The notes beneath the pieces are model-generated. The model was not told the origin of the DNA. It did not search any database and saw only the letters and a program-made list of their open reading frames with translations. From Coenobita brevimanus (Eukaryota; Arthropoda; Malacostraca; Decapoda; Coenobitidae): a stretch of 64,000 nt of DNA. The stretch lies in the NCBI GenBank assembly GCA_032717465.1, contig CM064713.1, forward strand, positions 13,741,360-13,805,359. Direction: 5' to 3'. Numbering within the stretch: the stretch's first letter is position 1; the number at the start of each line of letters is the position of its first letter. Below are positions 12,017-23,230 of the stretch, piece after piece. Made by a program: the position numbers and the translations under genes.

Positions 12017-12400
12017 ATAGGCTCCTTCACAGTCAACTGTTTTCCCTCACCTTCTTCAGAACTGTCCTGTTCCTCTGGATCATTAGGCACTCTTACAGGT
12101 GTTGTTCCACGAGCGGTTTTCTTGAGATTGCCTGAAGCCTTACCAATACCAGTACTAAGCCTTGTCCTATATTTCTAATGTTCTTCACCTTCATTCCTTG
12201 TTGCCCCACAAACTCATTTTAAATGTCCTTTCTTTTACATTTACGGCACATGAAGTCCTTGAAACGGCACATGCTGCTCTCATGAGGGTAACCAAATGAT
12301 GACAGAGTAGTTTTCTGGAGCTCACATTTACAACTCTTACTTGCTGTGGCTGATTCGTCTCACCTACAACGCTTTCTCCATGTTTAAAATTCTCAAAAAT

Positions 12401-12697
12401 CTAAGGGAAGGTCATCTTCTGTAAGTCTAAGTTTTCAGCGACTAAGTCTGGAAAATACACTTCACGTTCTGCTGCCATAAACTGGTGTCTCACTCCTGGA
12501 TCAAACTGTTTATCAAAATTACAGTCTTTTGCTAGGCCCTTAAGTTCTGCATACAGTTCATTTAGATTCTCTTCAGCCCTTTGTCTTCTTTGCTGAATGG
12601 CAAGTAAACTATGGTGGCATGCGGGCTTTACAACAAAATATTTCTGAAGCACCGATACCAAGTCACTAAGATTTTGTATGAGGTAAATCTGGAGCAC
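12401..12697 (-). pseudogene. gypsy Gag fragment (copy 1)
   Basis: A 98-residue frame containing RRQRAEENLNELYAELKGLA and DPGVRHQFMAA, typical of retrotransposon Gag in this gypsy group. A nearly identical frame occurs at 18562-18858. Downstream on the minus strand (about 12290-12230) is a Cys-rich knuckle CRFKDFMCRKCKRK that ends at a stop instead of continuing with the usual GH residues. The 5' edge of the frame lies inside the 70-bp repeats at 12657-12866. Confidence 0.75.
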
Positions 12698-12866
12698 AAA
12701 GGTTGCCTAGCACACTAAATGTCTGTACCAAGTCACTAAGATTTTGTATGAGTTATTTCTGGAGCACAAAGGTTGCCTAGCACACTAAATGTCTGTACCA
12801 AGTCACTAAGATTTTGTATGAGGTAAATCTGGAGCCAAAGGTTGCCTAGCACACTTAATCTGTACC
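12657..12866. repeat. 70-bp tandem repeat, 3 units, in gypsy leader/Gag
   Basis: Units start at 12657, 12727 and 12797 (ACCAAGTCACTAAGATTTTG). The duplicate at 18818-19097 has four units, which accounts for the 70-bp difference in spacing between the two halves of the segmental duplication. Confidence 0.95.
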
Positions 12867-13135
12867 AACGGACACGAGCAATACATTTTCCTTTTTCTCA
12901 TCTGTTATTGCTAGGTGAGCAAAATTAGCTTCTAATAAACTCAGCCACAGTTTCACAGAAATCTTGGATGGATCAAAATGTTCAATTTTGACCTGGGACC
13001 CTGACGACTCCATAACGTAAACTTCCCTGACTTAACCTCGTATAACTTTGTCTTGGCCTGGATCACCTGCACAACAGCTTCTCATCACCTGTGGGTGCCT
13101 AATCCATTTGACCAAGGCCATTCAGATACTCCACG

Positions 13136-13148
13136 ATCCTCGTCGCCA
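13136..13148 (-). promoter_or_regulatory. gypsy primer-binding site, tRNA-Ser(GCT)-like
   Basis: The minus strand reads TGGCGACGAGGAT, the exact complement of the 3' end of a typical animal tRNA-Ser(GCT) (…ATCCTCGTCG plus CCA). It sits upstream of Gag as required for minus-strand priming. Confidence 0.72.
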
Positions 13149-13330
13149 ATAGTAGTGGCTAATAAAACAGACAGGAAGTAGCTGGCATGTTTACTCTCAG
13201 GTCCGCTTAACTACAAAAACGCAAGAGGTCTGCGCTTGCACAGATCCACGATGCAATCAACCCTTACATAACCAATGTGCATAGAAAAGTATTCCTTGAC
13301 TCGAATATACAACAATAAAACAAATTATTG
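13149..13330 (-). mobile_element. Probable gypsy 5' LTR region (copy 1)
   Basis: The stretch immediately upstream of the primer-binding site should contain the 5' LTR. A minus-strand start near TGTTTTATTGTTG (about 13321) is possible. No second LTR was found, so both borders are uncertain. The equivalent region in copy 2 is about 19379-19560. Confidence 0.35.
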
Positions 13331-13526
13331 TAAATTACAGCAACGTGAAAATAAGGACTTATAAGCAGACAAATACCAATCAAAACGAAGGATAATAAGT
13401 CTAAAGAAAGAATCAAGTATCAACTGAAATGCAAACATCAGACACCACCTTAAATGGAGAATCAAAACACCAGTAATCTTTGACACTTCCTGCACTCCAC
13501 CTACCCCTGGCGGTCCTGCCCCTACT

Positions 13527-14300
13527 TCAAGCATTCAGCAGGGTAATGAGGCGGGTCAGGGACGGCCGGGACTTAGGCTCGGGCGACAAGGCATCCCTAA
13601 CCCATCCCTTCACCTCCGGAAGCAGGGCCAGACCCCCCCTCATCGACAAATCGTGGATCAGCCGACCCACACTGAACGTCTCAGAGGCCAGGGAGCTCTT
13701 ATGGCCCGCCAGAACCTCCGGGGCGATCCAGTCGAACACTTTCTGCATCTCCTCAGAATGCGCCTTACCAAACACTGCTTTAGTCGTGCTGGCCATTCCA
13801 AAATCAATAAGAGTCACTATCCATCCAGCACCCTCACTTCGCACACAAACATTATCTATTTTGATGTCATTATGGTACACACCACGGGCTGCGATGTCAA
13901 GGACTATGGTGGCCACCTGACGACCCACTGATGTGATAAATTTTGAATCAATCTCACTGAACCGCTCCTCGCAGAAGCTCTGAAGATTTTGCCCGGCAAA
14001 TTTTGTCACAAGAATTTTCTTATCGGGACACACAGCAATCAGCTTCTATGTGCCCGCCACGCCCTTCACCTTGTCTAGGAAAAGCGTCTCGTCAACCAAG
14101 AGGTGTTCCTCGTCCTCACCGCTGGACTTCTTCAATACCCAGTTCTTGCCTTCGCCCCGCAACCGCCAACACTTGCCCTGGCCTCCACTGCCCAACACCT
14201 TAACTTCACTTTTTTTACAAACCTGTTGAAGGGCCTTTGCTGGCCATGCCCGAATCCCACGCACGGAGCACAATCTATGAATATTCTTAAACGCAGCCAT
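13527..14300 (-). pseudogene. Intronless protein kinase, copy 1, with in-frame TAG
   Basis: Likely start is the ATG at 14300 in a good context (AAAATGG), reading MAAFKNIHRLCSVRG. A single frame of about 257 codons runs to 13527, interrupted only by TAG at 14044-14046. Kinase landmarks in order: Gly loop VLGSGGQGKCW, candidate ATP-binding Lys in WVLKKSS, catalytic loop YHNDIKIDNV (HND in place of HRD), metal-binding LIDFGMA, then APEVLAG and the C-lobe VGRLIHDLSM. Absence of introns in a complete kinase fold suggests a retrocopy or a lineage-specific intronless family. The TAG is shared with copy 2 at 20275, so it arose before duplication, unless it is read through. Substrate unknown. It lies directly upstream of the gypsy LTR region in both copies. 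Confidence 0.82.
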
Positions 14301-14369
14301 TTTGGCGAGAGCAAGATTAGTGCACGCTATCTCTACCAAACTCGAGAGACAACTAAGCTCCAAGTTTGA

Positions 14370-15590
14370 ACGACGCGAATTTATACTCGCCAGCGGTCCA
14401 AAATATCAGTTTTCCCCAGGGCCTAAATAATATATTTTTATGTTTGTCTTCTGATGATTAAAATATTGTCCTTGGTATTCTTTATATTTCAGTAACTTTC
14501 ACACACATTAAAGATTTAATTTCTAACTTGGGTAAATGAATGAGATTCAACATAACAGCTTCGCGGAGTTATTACGTTTTACTTTAAATGAGTGACAGCG
14601 AGAAAACTTGTATAAAGAACCGAAAATGTAACTTCTAACCTTAGACTAATATTTGATAAATAATTATTTTTCATGATAATCACTGTTTTTCAACTAGTGT
14701 CTGTTTACTCCGTCTCCTGGGCGTGGGAAAGAATAACAGGCTGTATTTTCTTGACAAATACTACGAGAATCTAGTTGTAAGTTAGGCAGTTTGATTCAAA
14801 TGCGTTATTTACAGTACTGTGCCACATTTTCGAAAGTTCGTAACCTTTCTGTGAAATTATCATTTTCTCCAAGTCATCATGACAGGTGAAGCTGAAGATT
14901 TTTTACGGTACTGTGCCGCATTTTCGAAAGTATTAATTTTTTTTGAGAAATGACCATTTTCTCCAAATCATTATGACAGGTGAGGCTGAAGTGTGGCGGT
15001 TTCGAGGAATTATGCAAGCTTCCAGTTCATCCCACTTTCACACACTCGTAAGTGCTAAGTCTTATCCTTCAAGCGTTGTAGTCATTGCATTACGTTTTTA
15101 AGCCCCTCAGTCGCGTCTTCTCTCGTTTTTCGCAGCAGCTAGCCTAATACCATTCGATTTTAGTTAAAGAATGAGTACAAGAGTCTGAGAGTGTTAATAC
15201 TGGTACCATAAACTCCCTTGTGGTCGAGATAACTATGGTATTCTATTTCAGCTGAAGTCAGACGATTTTATCAAACTGAAAGTGGGTCACAGACAATAGG
15301 TAACTATGGTTCTCTGTATCTCTAACTATATCGAAGAAAATAATATGTACCTATATTTGTTGTACTTAACTAAAAGTACATGGCAATATATCAATTTCTT
15401 TAAAACGCTTGTATCTAACTATAAACTGATGTACTCGTAAATCTATGTATCCTTAAAAACTACCTTACATCAAACCGTAAAGGCTAGGCTATTGATATAA
15501 ATCTGTGTATCGCAAAAATTATCTGCACCTGCTGTGTACATATCAATGTAACTTCCTATGTCCCTAAAAATTGTCTGCAGCCACATCCCA
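14370..15590. other. AT-rich spacer with a 100-bp-scale tandem duplication
   Basis: No gene recognised. At 14815-14997 two diverged copies follow each other, each with TACTGTGCC.CATTTTCGAAAGT, CATTTTCTCCAA.TCAT and GACAGGTGA.GCTGAAG. The rest is AT-rich without clear repeats. Confidence 0.6.
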
Positions 15591-15593
15591 GTG

Positions 15594-16524
15594 TTAATTA
15601 GATGAAGGATTATGAGGAGCTGCGGTCACTTGCTTTATGCCATTCTTGTTCAAAAACTGTTGTATCTCCTGTGATGCAAAATAAGCATTAGCTGAAACAA
15701 TGATATCAGGCAATCCAAAATTACAAAAGGATCTTCTAAGCAACTCAATGGCAGAAGTAGAGGTCATAGAATTGGTTACATGGATACCTAGGAATTTAGT
15801 ATGTGCATCCACAATAACAAGAAAATATTGGTTCTCCAAGGATCTTGCATAATCTATATGCAGATGGTGAACCAGCATCTGGCCAGGAAAGGACTGGAGT
15901 GGTCGGTGGTTTCATATTCTTAAAACAATTTTACCTGGTATCACAACTTCTAGTCAGTTCTGAAATATCTTGATCAATCTTTGGCCACCATACCCAGTTC
16001 CTTGCCTCTGCCTTCACTGCTGAAATACCGTTATGGCCAACATGCAAGTGATCCAATACCTTACAGTGCAGGTCCCCTGGCAATACCACTCTGTTCCTAT
16101 ACAAGATAACATCCTCATGAATACTTAAATCTTCTTTCACCATGGTATACTCAGTTAAAGCTGGAATGATATCCTTACTCCATCCAAACTTCAGACAGTT
16201 TTGCAACTGACAAAGAATTACATCCTTCTTGGTTTGCTTCCTAACAGTGAAAAAGGAAATGTTATCAAAATCCAGAGATTTTATCAACTTGTATTCTGCA
16301 GGAGTTCCAGATTCAATATCATCCTCTACTGGTAGTCTGCTGAGGGCATCTGCCACTACATTATCCATCCCAGATTTGTGAGCCAAGTCATAATCATACT
16401 GGGACAGGAACAAAGCCCATCTTTGAATTCTGGCATCAGCATTAGCAGGGACTGGTTTTCCCTTGCCAAATAATCCAAGTAATGGTCTGTGATCTGTCCT
16501 AGCAAGAAAGTGTCTTCCAAGCAA
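15594..16524 (-). pseudogene. gypsy RNase H end and integrase (copy 2)
   Basis: The first frame (16524-15931) has ARTDHRPLLGLFG and the RNase H end DNVVADALSRLP, then an integrase N-terminal His/Cys-type region with HVGHNGISAVKAEARNWVWW. The second frame (15878-15594) is the catalytic core, with LHIDYARSLENQYFLVIVDA holding the first Asp and ELLRRSFCNFGLPDIIVSAN at the second site. Where the family normally has SDNG the sequence reads SANA, so the second catalytic Asp appears lost. It ends in PHNPSSN. Confidence 0.8.
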
Positions 16525-16573
16525 AAAATATCTAAATCTTTTGACAGTACAAACTAAAGCCAGGCCTTCCCTG

Positions 16574-16603
16574 TCAATTTGTGAGTAATTCTTTTAGCCT
16601 CTG

Positions 16604-16660
<57 letters not shown>

Positions 16661-16662
16661 GT

Positions 16663-16755
<93 letters not shown>

Positions 16756-17446
16756 CAAAATACGCTGGTTTCTCTTTACCCTCTTGGATCTGTAACAGAA
16801 CAAATCCAACCCCAGTGGGAGAGGCATCTACTTCAACAATCAAAGGAGACTGACCATCAAAATTAGTCAACAAGGTTGAATTCTTTAAATCAGTTTTGAT
16901 GTCCTCAAATGCCTGGTGCTCTAGCGTTGTCCACTGGAATTGGACATCCTTCTTTAATAAATCATACAACAGTGCTACCTAAGTTGAAAAATTCTTAACA
17001 AATTTACAATAATATGTGATCAATCCCAAGAAGGAGTGTAGGCTATTTCAGCAGTTGATTAAGGAGCAGGGGCATCAAGTATACCCTGAAGTTCGCTTGG
17101 CGAAGGCTCGATACCCTAACCTGAGATATGATACCCTACCTAAGTATTCCAAGTCATTCACATGCAACTCAGACTTATCCTTGTTGATCTGAACATCATG
17201 GTCCTGCAAAATTTTGAGTACCCTTTTAAGCCTCTCATCATGCTCACCTTTGTTTTCACCTGAAATAATGGTATCATCTTGGTATGCTGCTACACCTTCT
17301 ACCTGAGCCATTAACTGTGAAATAAACCTCAGAAAAATAGCTGGAGATGAGGAAAGGTCAAAAGGTACTCTCTTATACTTGAACATTCCTTTATGAGTGT
17401 TTATCACTACGAGCTTCTGGCTCTTTTCATCAACTGGAATTTGCAA
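16574..17446 (-). pseudogene. gypsy RT catalytic part and RNase H start (copy 2)
   Basis: RT frame 17446-17075 holds LQIPVDEKSQKL, PFDLSSSPAIFLRFI and the catalytic box VAAYQDDTIISG (YQDD, less usual than YIDD/YLDD). The next frame (16969-16574) begins the RNase H part with [19 protein letters not shown] and [16 protein letters not shown], then enters an AT dinucleotide tract that destroys the frame. The normal RNase H continuation ([13 protein letters not shown]) resumes beyond the tract, out of phase and after a stop. Confidence 0.8.
16603..16754. repeat. (AT)n microsatellite inside gypsy RNase H
   Basis: About 150 bp of alternating AT with two short interruptions (ATACAGTATAT and ATAATATAT). 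It sits exactly between RNase H sequence blocks on both sides. Confidence 0.95.
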
Positions 17447-17635
17447 ATAAGGATTCTAGAGGTCAATCTTAGAGAACACATTGCCCTTACCAATTCCTGG
17501 CAATAACTCTTCGATTTTAGGAAGAAGATACCGGTACTTATCACATTGGATCTGCTTATTTAGCTCTTTAAAATCACCACATATTCTAACAGATTTCTTG
17601 TCAGCCTTCAATACAGGTACAACTGGTGCTGCTCA

Positions 17636-17920
17636 CTAACTGCAAGAAATTGGTTCTAAAATGCCTTCCCTGACAAGCTTGTCTAAAGCATCTTCAACCA
17701 TCTGCCTATGATGAAAAGGACCTGTCCGAGCCTTCATGAATTTTGGAGAAACCTCACTCTTAACCTGGACCTTGGCTATGATGCCTGAGATAGGCTTGTT
17801 AGGGTCAATACAGTACTGGTCTAATAAATGGCTTGCAACCAAAACCTGCTGAACCTTAAAGTTTTCATCTAATCCAGCTAAATGAATTCCAACCCTGGTC
17901 ATAAGATAGTTGCCACACAA
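17636..17920 (-). pseudogene. gypsy RT entry region (copy 2)
   Basis: 95-codon frame, almost identical to 11473-11757, with the same terminal stop after EGILEPISCS. Two or three differences from copy 1 were noted (for example ARTGPFHHR versus ARTVPFHHR), so the two copies are recent duplicates. Confidence 0.82.
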
Positions 17921-18561
17921 ATTGTTATTAAGAGAATGCTCAACATAAAAGCAATGAGTTACCTCATGACTATTATACTTTACCAGTGTCTGCCTTACCT
18001 ATCACCTGTATATCTGAATTATCACAAGCAACTGATATTTTTCTGGAAGATTCAATGTCTAGCTTTAATAATCTTGCCCAATCACTTTTCAGAGTAGAGA
18101 CTGCTGCTCCACTGTCAATTTCCAAAGGTACCTATTTTCCATTAATTGTATAGTAAAAAAAATCTGCTTTCACTGCACGTATAGGCTCCTTCACAGTCAA
18201 CTGTTTTCCCTCACCTTCAGAACTGTCCTATTCCTCTGGATCATTAGGCACTCTTACAGGTGTTGTTCCACGAGCGGTTTTCTTGAGATTGCCTGAAGCC
18301 TTACCAATACCAGTACTAAGCCTTGTCCTATATTTCTAATGTTCTTCACCTTCATTCCTTGTTGCCCCACAAACTCATTTTAAATGTCCTTTCTTTTACA
18401 TTTACGGCACATGAAGTCCTTGAAACGGCACATGCTGCTCTCATGAGGGTAACCAAATGATGACAGAGTAGTTTTCTGGAGCTCACATTTACAACTCTTA
18501 CTTGCTGTGGCTCATTCGTCTCACCTACAACGCTTTCTCCATGTTTAAAATTCTCAAAAAT

Positions 18562-18858
18562 CTAAGGGAAGGTCATCTTCTGTAAGTCTAAGTTTTCAGC
18601 GACTAAGTCTGGAAAATACACTTCACGTTCTGCTGCCATAAACTGGTGTCTCACTCCTGGATCAAACTGTTTATCAAAATTACAGTCTTTTGCTAGGCCC
18701 TTAAGTTCTGCATAGAGTTCATTTAGATTCTCTTCAGCCCTTTGTCTTCTTTGCTGAATGGCAAGTAAACTATGGTGGCATGCGGGCTTTACAACAAAAT
18801 ATTTCTGAAGCACCGATACCAAGTCACTAAGATTTTGTATGAGGTAAATCTGGAGCAC
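18562..18858 (-). pseudogene. gypsy Gag fragment (copy 2)
   Basis: 98-residue frame, identical in sequence to the copy-1 Gag frame at 12401-12697 as far as read. Its 5' edge again lies in the 70-bp repeat block (here four units, 18818-19097). Confidence 0.75.
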
Positions 18859-19097
18859 AAAGGTTGCCTAGCACACTAAATCTCTGTACCAAGTCACTAA
18901 GATTTTGTATGAGTTATTTCTGGAGCACAAAGGTTGCCTAGCACACTAAATGTCTGTACCAAGTCACTAAGATTTTGTATGAGTTATTTCTGGAGCACAA
19001 AGGTTGCCTAGCACACTAAATCTCGGTACCAAATCACTAAGATATTGTATGAGGTAAATCTGGGACTGAAAGGTTGTCTAGCACACTTAATCTGTAC
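18818..19097. repeat. 70-bp tandem repeat, 4 units
   Basis: Units start at 18818, 18888, 18958 and 19028. This is one unit more than the copy-1 block. The fourth unit is the most diverged (GATATTGTATG and GGGACTGAAAGG). Confidence 0.95.
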
Positions 19098-19365
19098 CAA
19101 CGGACACGAGCAATACATTTTCCTTTTTCTTATCTGTTATTGCTAGGTGAGCAAAATTAGCTACTAATAAACTCAGCCACAGTTTCACAGAAATCTTGGA
19201 TGGATCAAAATGTTCAATTTTGACCTGGGACCCTGACGACTCCAACGTAAACTTCCCTGACTTAACCTCCTATAACTTTGTCTTGGCCTGGATCACCTGC
19301 ACAACAGCTTCTCATCACCTGTGGGTGCCTAATCCATTTGACCAAGGCCATTCAGATACTCCACG

Positions 19366-19378
19366 ATCCTCGTCGCCA
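19366..19378 (-). promoter_or_regulatory. gypsy primer-binding site (copy 2)
   Basis: Same TGGCGACGAGGAT minus-strand word as at 13136-13148, complementary to the 3' end of tRNA-Ser(GCT). Confidence 0.72.
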
Positions 19379-19755
19379 ATAGTAGTGGCTAATAAAACAG
19401 ACAGGAAGTAGCTAGCATGTTTACTCTCAGGTCCGCTTAACTACAAAAACGCAAGAGGTCTGCGCTTGCACAGATCCACGATGCAATCAACCCTTACATT
19501 ACCAATGTGCAGAGAAAAGTATTCCTTGACTCGAATATACAACAATAAAACAAATTATTGTAAATTACAGCAACGTGAAAATAAGGACTTATAAGCAGAC
19601 AAATACCAATCAAAACGAAGGATAATAAGTCTAAAGAAAGAATCAAGTATCAACTGAAATGCAAAAATCAGACATCACCTTAAATGGAGAATCAAAACAC
19701 CAGTAATCTTTGACACTTCCTGCACTCCACCTACCCCTGGCGGTTCTGCCCCTAC

Positions 19756-20529
19756 TTCAAGCATTCAGCAGGGTAATGAGGCGGGTCAGGGACGGCCGGG
19801 ACTTAGGCTCGGGCGACAAGGCATCCCTAACCCATCCCTTCACCTCCGGAAGTAGGGCCTGACCCCCCTCATCGACAAATCGTGCATCAGCCGACCCACA
19901 CTGAACGTCTCAGAGGCCAGGGAGCTCTTATGGCCCGCCAGAACCTCCGGGGCGATCCAGTCGAACACTTTCTGCATCTCCTCAGAATGCGCCTTACCAA
20001 ACACTGCTTTAGTCGTGCTGGCCATTCCAAAATCAATAAGAGTCACTATCCATCCACCACCCTCACTTCGCACACAAACATTATCTATTTTGATGTCATT
20101 ATGGTACACACCACGGGCTGCGATGTCAAGGACTATGGTGGCCACCTGACGACCCACTGATGTGATAAATTTTGAATTCATCTCACTGAACCGCTCCTCG
20201 CAGAAGCTCTGAAGATTTTGTCCGGCAAATTTTGTCACAAGAATTTTCTTATCGGGACACACAGCAATCAGCTTCTATGTGCCCGCCACGCCCTTCACCT
20301 TGTCTAGGAAAAGCGTCTCGTCAACCAAGAGGTGTTCCTCGTCCTCACCGCTGGACTTCTTCAATACCCAGTTCTTGCCTTCGCCCCGCAACCGCCAACA
20401 CTTGCCCTGGCCTCCACTGCCCAACACCTTAACTTCACTTTTTTTACAAACCTGTTGAAGGGCCTTTGCTGGCCATCCCCGAATCCCACGCACGGAGCAC
20501 AATCTATGAAGATTCTTAAACGCAGCCAT
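19756..20529 (-). pseudogene. Intronless protein kinase, copy 2, TAG plus frameshift
   Basis: Second copy of the kinase at 13527-14300, starting at the ATG at 20529. It shares the in-frame TAG (20273-20275) and all kinase landmarks (GSGGQGKCW, YHNDIKIDNV, LIDFGMA, APEVLAG). It has one extra lesion: the C run at 19863-19868 has six C where copy 1 has seven, which shifts the frame after LMHDLSMRG and removes the normal last 40 or so residues (end at 19840). This copy is therefore further decayed. Confidence 0.82.
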
Positions 20530-20604
20530 TTTGCCGAGAGCAAGATTAGTGCACGCTATCTCTACCAAACTCGAGAGACAACTAAGCTCGAAATTTGATT
20601 CCTG

Positions 20605-23151
20605 GGCCAGCTGTCGTGCCGCGTTTTCTTCTTAAGCGGTTGCTATACTAGGTGCTAAGTGGTGGCAAACATCATCCACTCACTTGATGTAGTGCTACCT
20701 ACGTCCTCCTTCAACTTTATCACTCTTTTTCTATGTCTGGCTTCTCTTTTCCTATTTCTCCCAACTTTCCTGTCACCTTTTATTACTCTTTTTCCTTTTC
20801 AGGTGGTTTTGCATTGAGTGACAAGTCAAATGGTTTCCTGTAAGCCAGGAAATCATTTACATTATTGGGTGGAATTCATCTCAGGGTAACAAAGGTGTCT
20901 TGGAGACCAAACATCAAAGGAGTCCTACACCAGGGAGATGACACTGGAAGATGTGACTCGGCCAGTTACTTACATGGGCAATGAGACTGACGGAGAAGGA
21001 AGGCATGGAGAACCTACACCTGGCGTCCATTTCCCCAGCAGACAGTCTAGTGAAAATGACGCCGACGGCAAAACACAAACCCGAGTGAAAGCAGCAAAAC
21101 TAACATCTCTATGGGTAAGATGCAAGAAAAACATGGTTAAAACACATGGAAAACAATCAGAAAATACAAATAACAAACTACAGTGGAAAAGAAATAGCTG
21201 AAAGGGAGACCAACAAAAATGAGGTAGCTTATTACGTACATACATCAGCAAGGGCAAGAAGTCTGCCCTCAAAGTAAATGGAAGAAATGGAAAAAGAGAA
21301 CTCGTTTAAAATGGATGATAAAAACCTGAAATGCGACGCATATCTTAAAACAAGAAAAAGCTAAGAAACCCAACTAGAAAAGGCTCTGAAAAACATAAAA
21401 CAGGAAAAAAACAATGACAGCAGGACTAGATGCCAACACAACATATAAGTGAACAATGCTATGCACCTACAGTTTATGGCTGTGTTGGAATGCACAAAAC
21501 CTTCCCAGAGAAGGTAAATGGCAAGGAAGTACTGTACAGTATATGCCTTGCCAATTATTTTAAACTGAAAATTCTCATCCTTGCTGAGCAATGTAGTTTA
21601 CCACATTCTAGTCTGTGCTCGGGTATACAGCACTACACCCTTTGTGCCAATAAGGAGTGTTTTATTCTAAAACCTGCCAGTTTCACCCAGTCCATCTGCT
21701 TATGACATTTCCCACTCACAATCTGAATACCAGACACAAGCAATTAATAGCTTTTATTCATGAATACACTTGCACAATTGAGGCAAGGGATGGTAATGGC
21801 ACTGGTACTATACCTAACAGCTCAAGCACCATTACAAACTCCTCAGTGTTACAAAGTCTTACTACAGATGTGTATGATCCTGACCCACAACACAGGAGAG
21901 ATGGAAGACTCTTCATTCTGAGCAAATGTTCAAATGAGTTTTCCCTTTTAATTTTTGGTCATAATACACAAAACAGCCTCCAGAGAATGCCCAAATTTCC
22001 CCCTGAAAGAAATTTTTATCAAATTATTAATCCACATTCTAAAGGTAAACTACAGATGAAGAGATTCAGAAGCAACTGACATACAAGTTGCACTGTTAAG
22101 TCTAGCTTACATGGATGCTCTGATGAGTGGCAATGTTCACTCCAAGGGTATTTTAAGTGACTGGGTGATGTAGTTTACCAACATCAATGTGATTTTGACC
22201 ACAGTGATTAGGAGATAGGGAACCCTAATTTAGGCACTGTACAGAAACAAAACATTGTATGCATTAAATTCTTTTGCCTACTAGTAAACGGAAAGAAAGT
22301 AGAGTACAGTACAAACTAGCCCAGTGACACCACACTCCAACTGCACCTTGTCCTGGCCTATCTGCAACATGCCTTCCTCAATGGTCCCTTGTTCACCAAA
22401 TGGATGATTTTCACAGGCCTGTGTATAAAGAGTAAGCTTATTATGCCATACAGCAATTCACTTATATGTTGCGTTTTATGCTATAAATACCAGTATCCAC
22501 TGCTAGCCACCGAAAAAGCTGATATGGTAGTTTCTCCAAATTCACAGTACCTGTACCAGTTGTAGCCATGTAAAAGTTGTGCTATTCTCAGCACACCCCT
22601 GATTTATGTGGATGAATTACTGTACATTCAGTGTTTACCATGGATATCTCCCCTTCTTTCTAGTTCCAGATGCCTAACCCACAGTTCATGGGAGACAGCT
22701 TAAATAAAATTACCCTTCAGGCTATCAACACACTATATCATGCCACTTCATGCCAACTTCTCTCATGCACTCCTTCAGTACCACCAAGGCTATCTCAACA
22801 TATCATCATTCCATCATGCCACCTTCTCTCATGCACTCCTCCAGTACCACGAAGGCTATCGCAACACATCACCATTCCCTCATGTCACCTTCTCTCAAAT
22901 ATTCCTCCATGGTAACTCTCCACCACATTCTTGTTTTCCTTTCCTCAGTCCCTCTTTAACTTCACCTTTTTACACTCTTTGTTAACACTTCTTTCCTCAT
23001 GCATTACATACACCCATACTACTTCAACACATTAGCTACAATATAGCGCGTATAGGAAAAATAATAATATGCAAGACATGAAGGCAACATCACATCATGT
23101 CTTGGTAACAAGTTTAATAAACTGTTCAGATGGAATAATTATACTCGCAAC

Positions 23152-23230
<79 letters not shown>

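Larger units (their letters stand above)
11074..13148 (-). mobile_element. Ty3/gypsy retroelement segment, copy 1 (truncated in RT)
   Basis: Minus-strand order from high to low coordinate: primer-binding site, Gag, Cys-rich knuckle, protease, start of reverse transcriptase. Reading stops in the RT domain at about 11152, where sequence shared with copy 2 (17311 on) ends. The Gag to RT interval carries the same stop codons as copy 2, for example a TAG in the KIDL*NPYLQIP stretch, so decay predates the duplication. Layout and the CRFKDFMCRKCKRK knuckle resemble the K02A2.6-like gypsy group of invertebrates. Non-functional. Confidence 0.85.
11152..14368. repeat. Segmental duplication, left half
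   Basis: Matches 17311-20597 in the same orientation over about 3.2 kb with few differences. Spacing grows from 6159 to 6229 bp across the block, the exact size of one extra 70-bp unit. Homology begins inside gypsy RT and ends just 5' of the kinase. Confidence 0.93.
15594..19378 (-). mobile_element. Ty3/gypsy retroelement, copy 2 (gag to integrase, 3' truncated)
   Basis: Minus-strand order from the primer-binding site (19366-19378): Gag 18562-18858, knuckle about 18410-18470, protease about 17990-18180, RT 17075-17920, RNase H 16250-16970 (interrupted by an AT tract), integrase HHCC-type region about 15940-16110 and core 15594-15878. The element stops inside integrase; no 3' LTR is visible near 15590. 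The segment 17311-20597 duplicates 11152-14368. Stops and frameshifts occur in every domain, so it cannot be autonomous. Confidence 0.87.
17311..20597. repeat. Segmental duplication, right half
   Basis: Partner of 11152-14368. Its right border at about 20597 coincides within 10 bp with the left border of the unclassified dispersed repeat at 20605. Confidence 0.93.
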
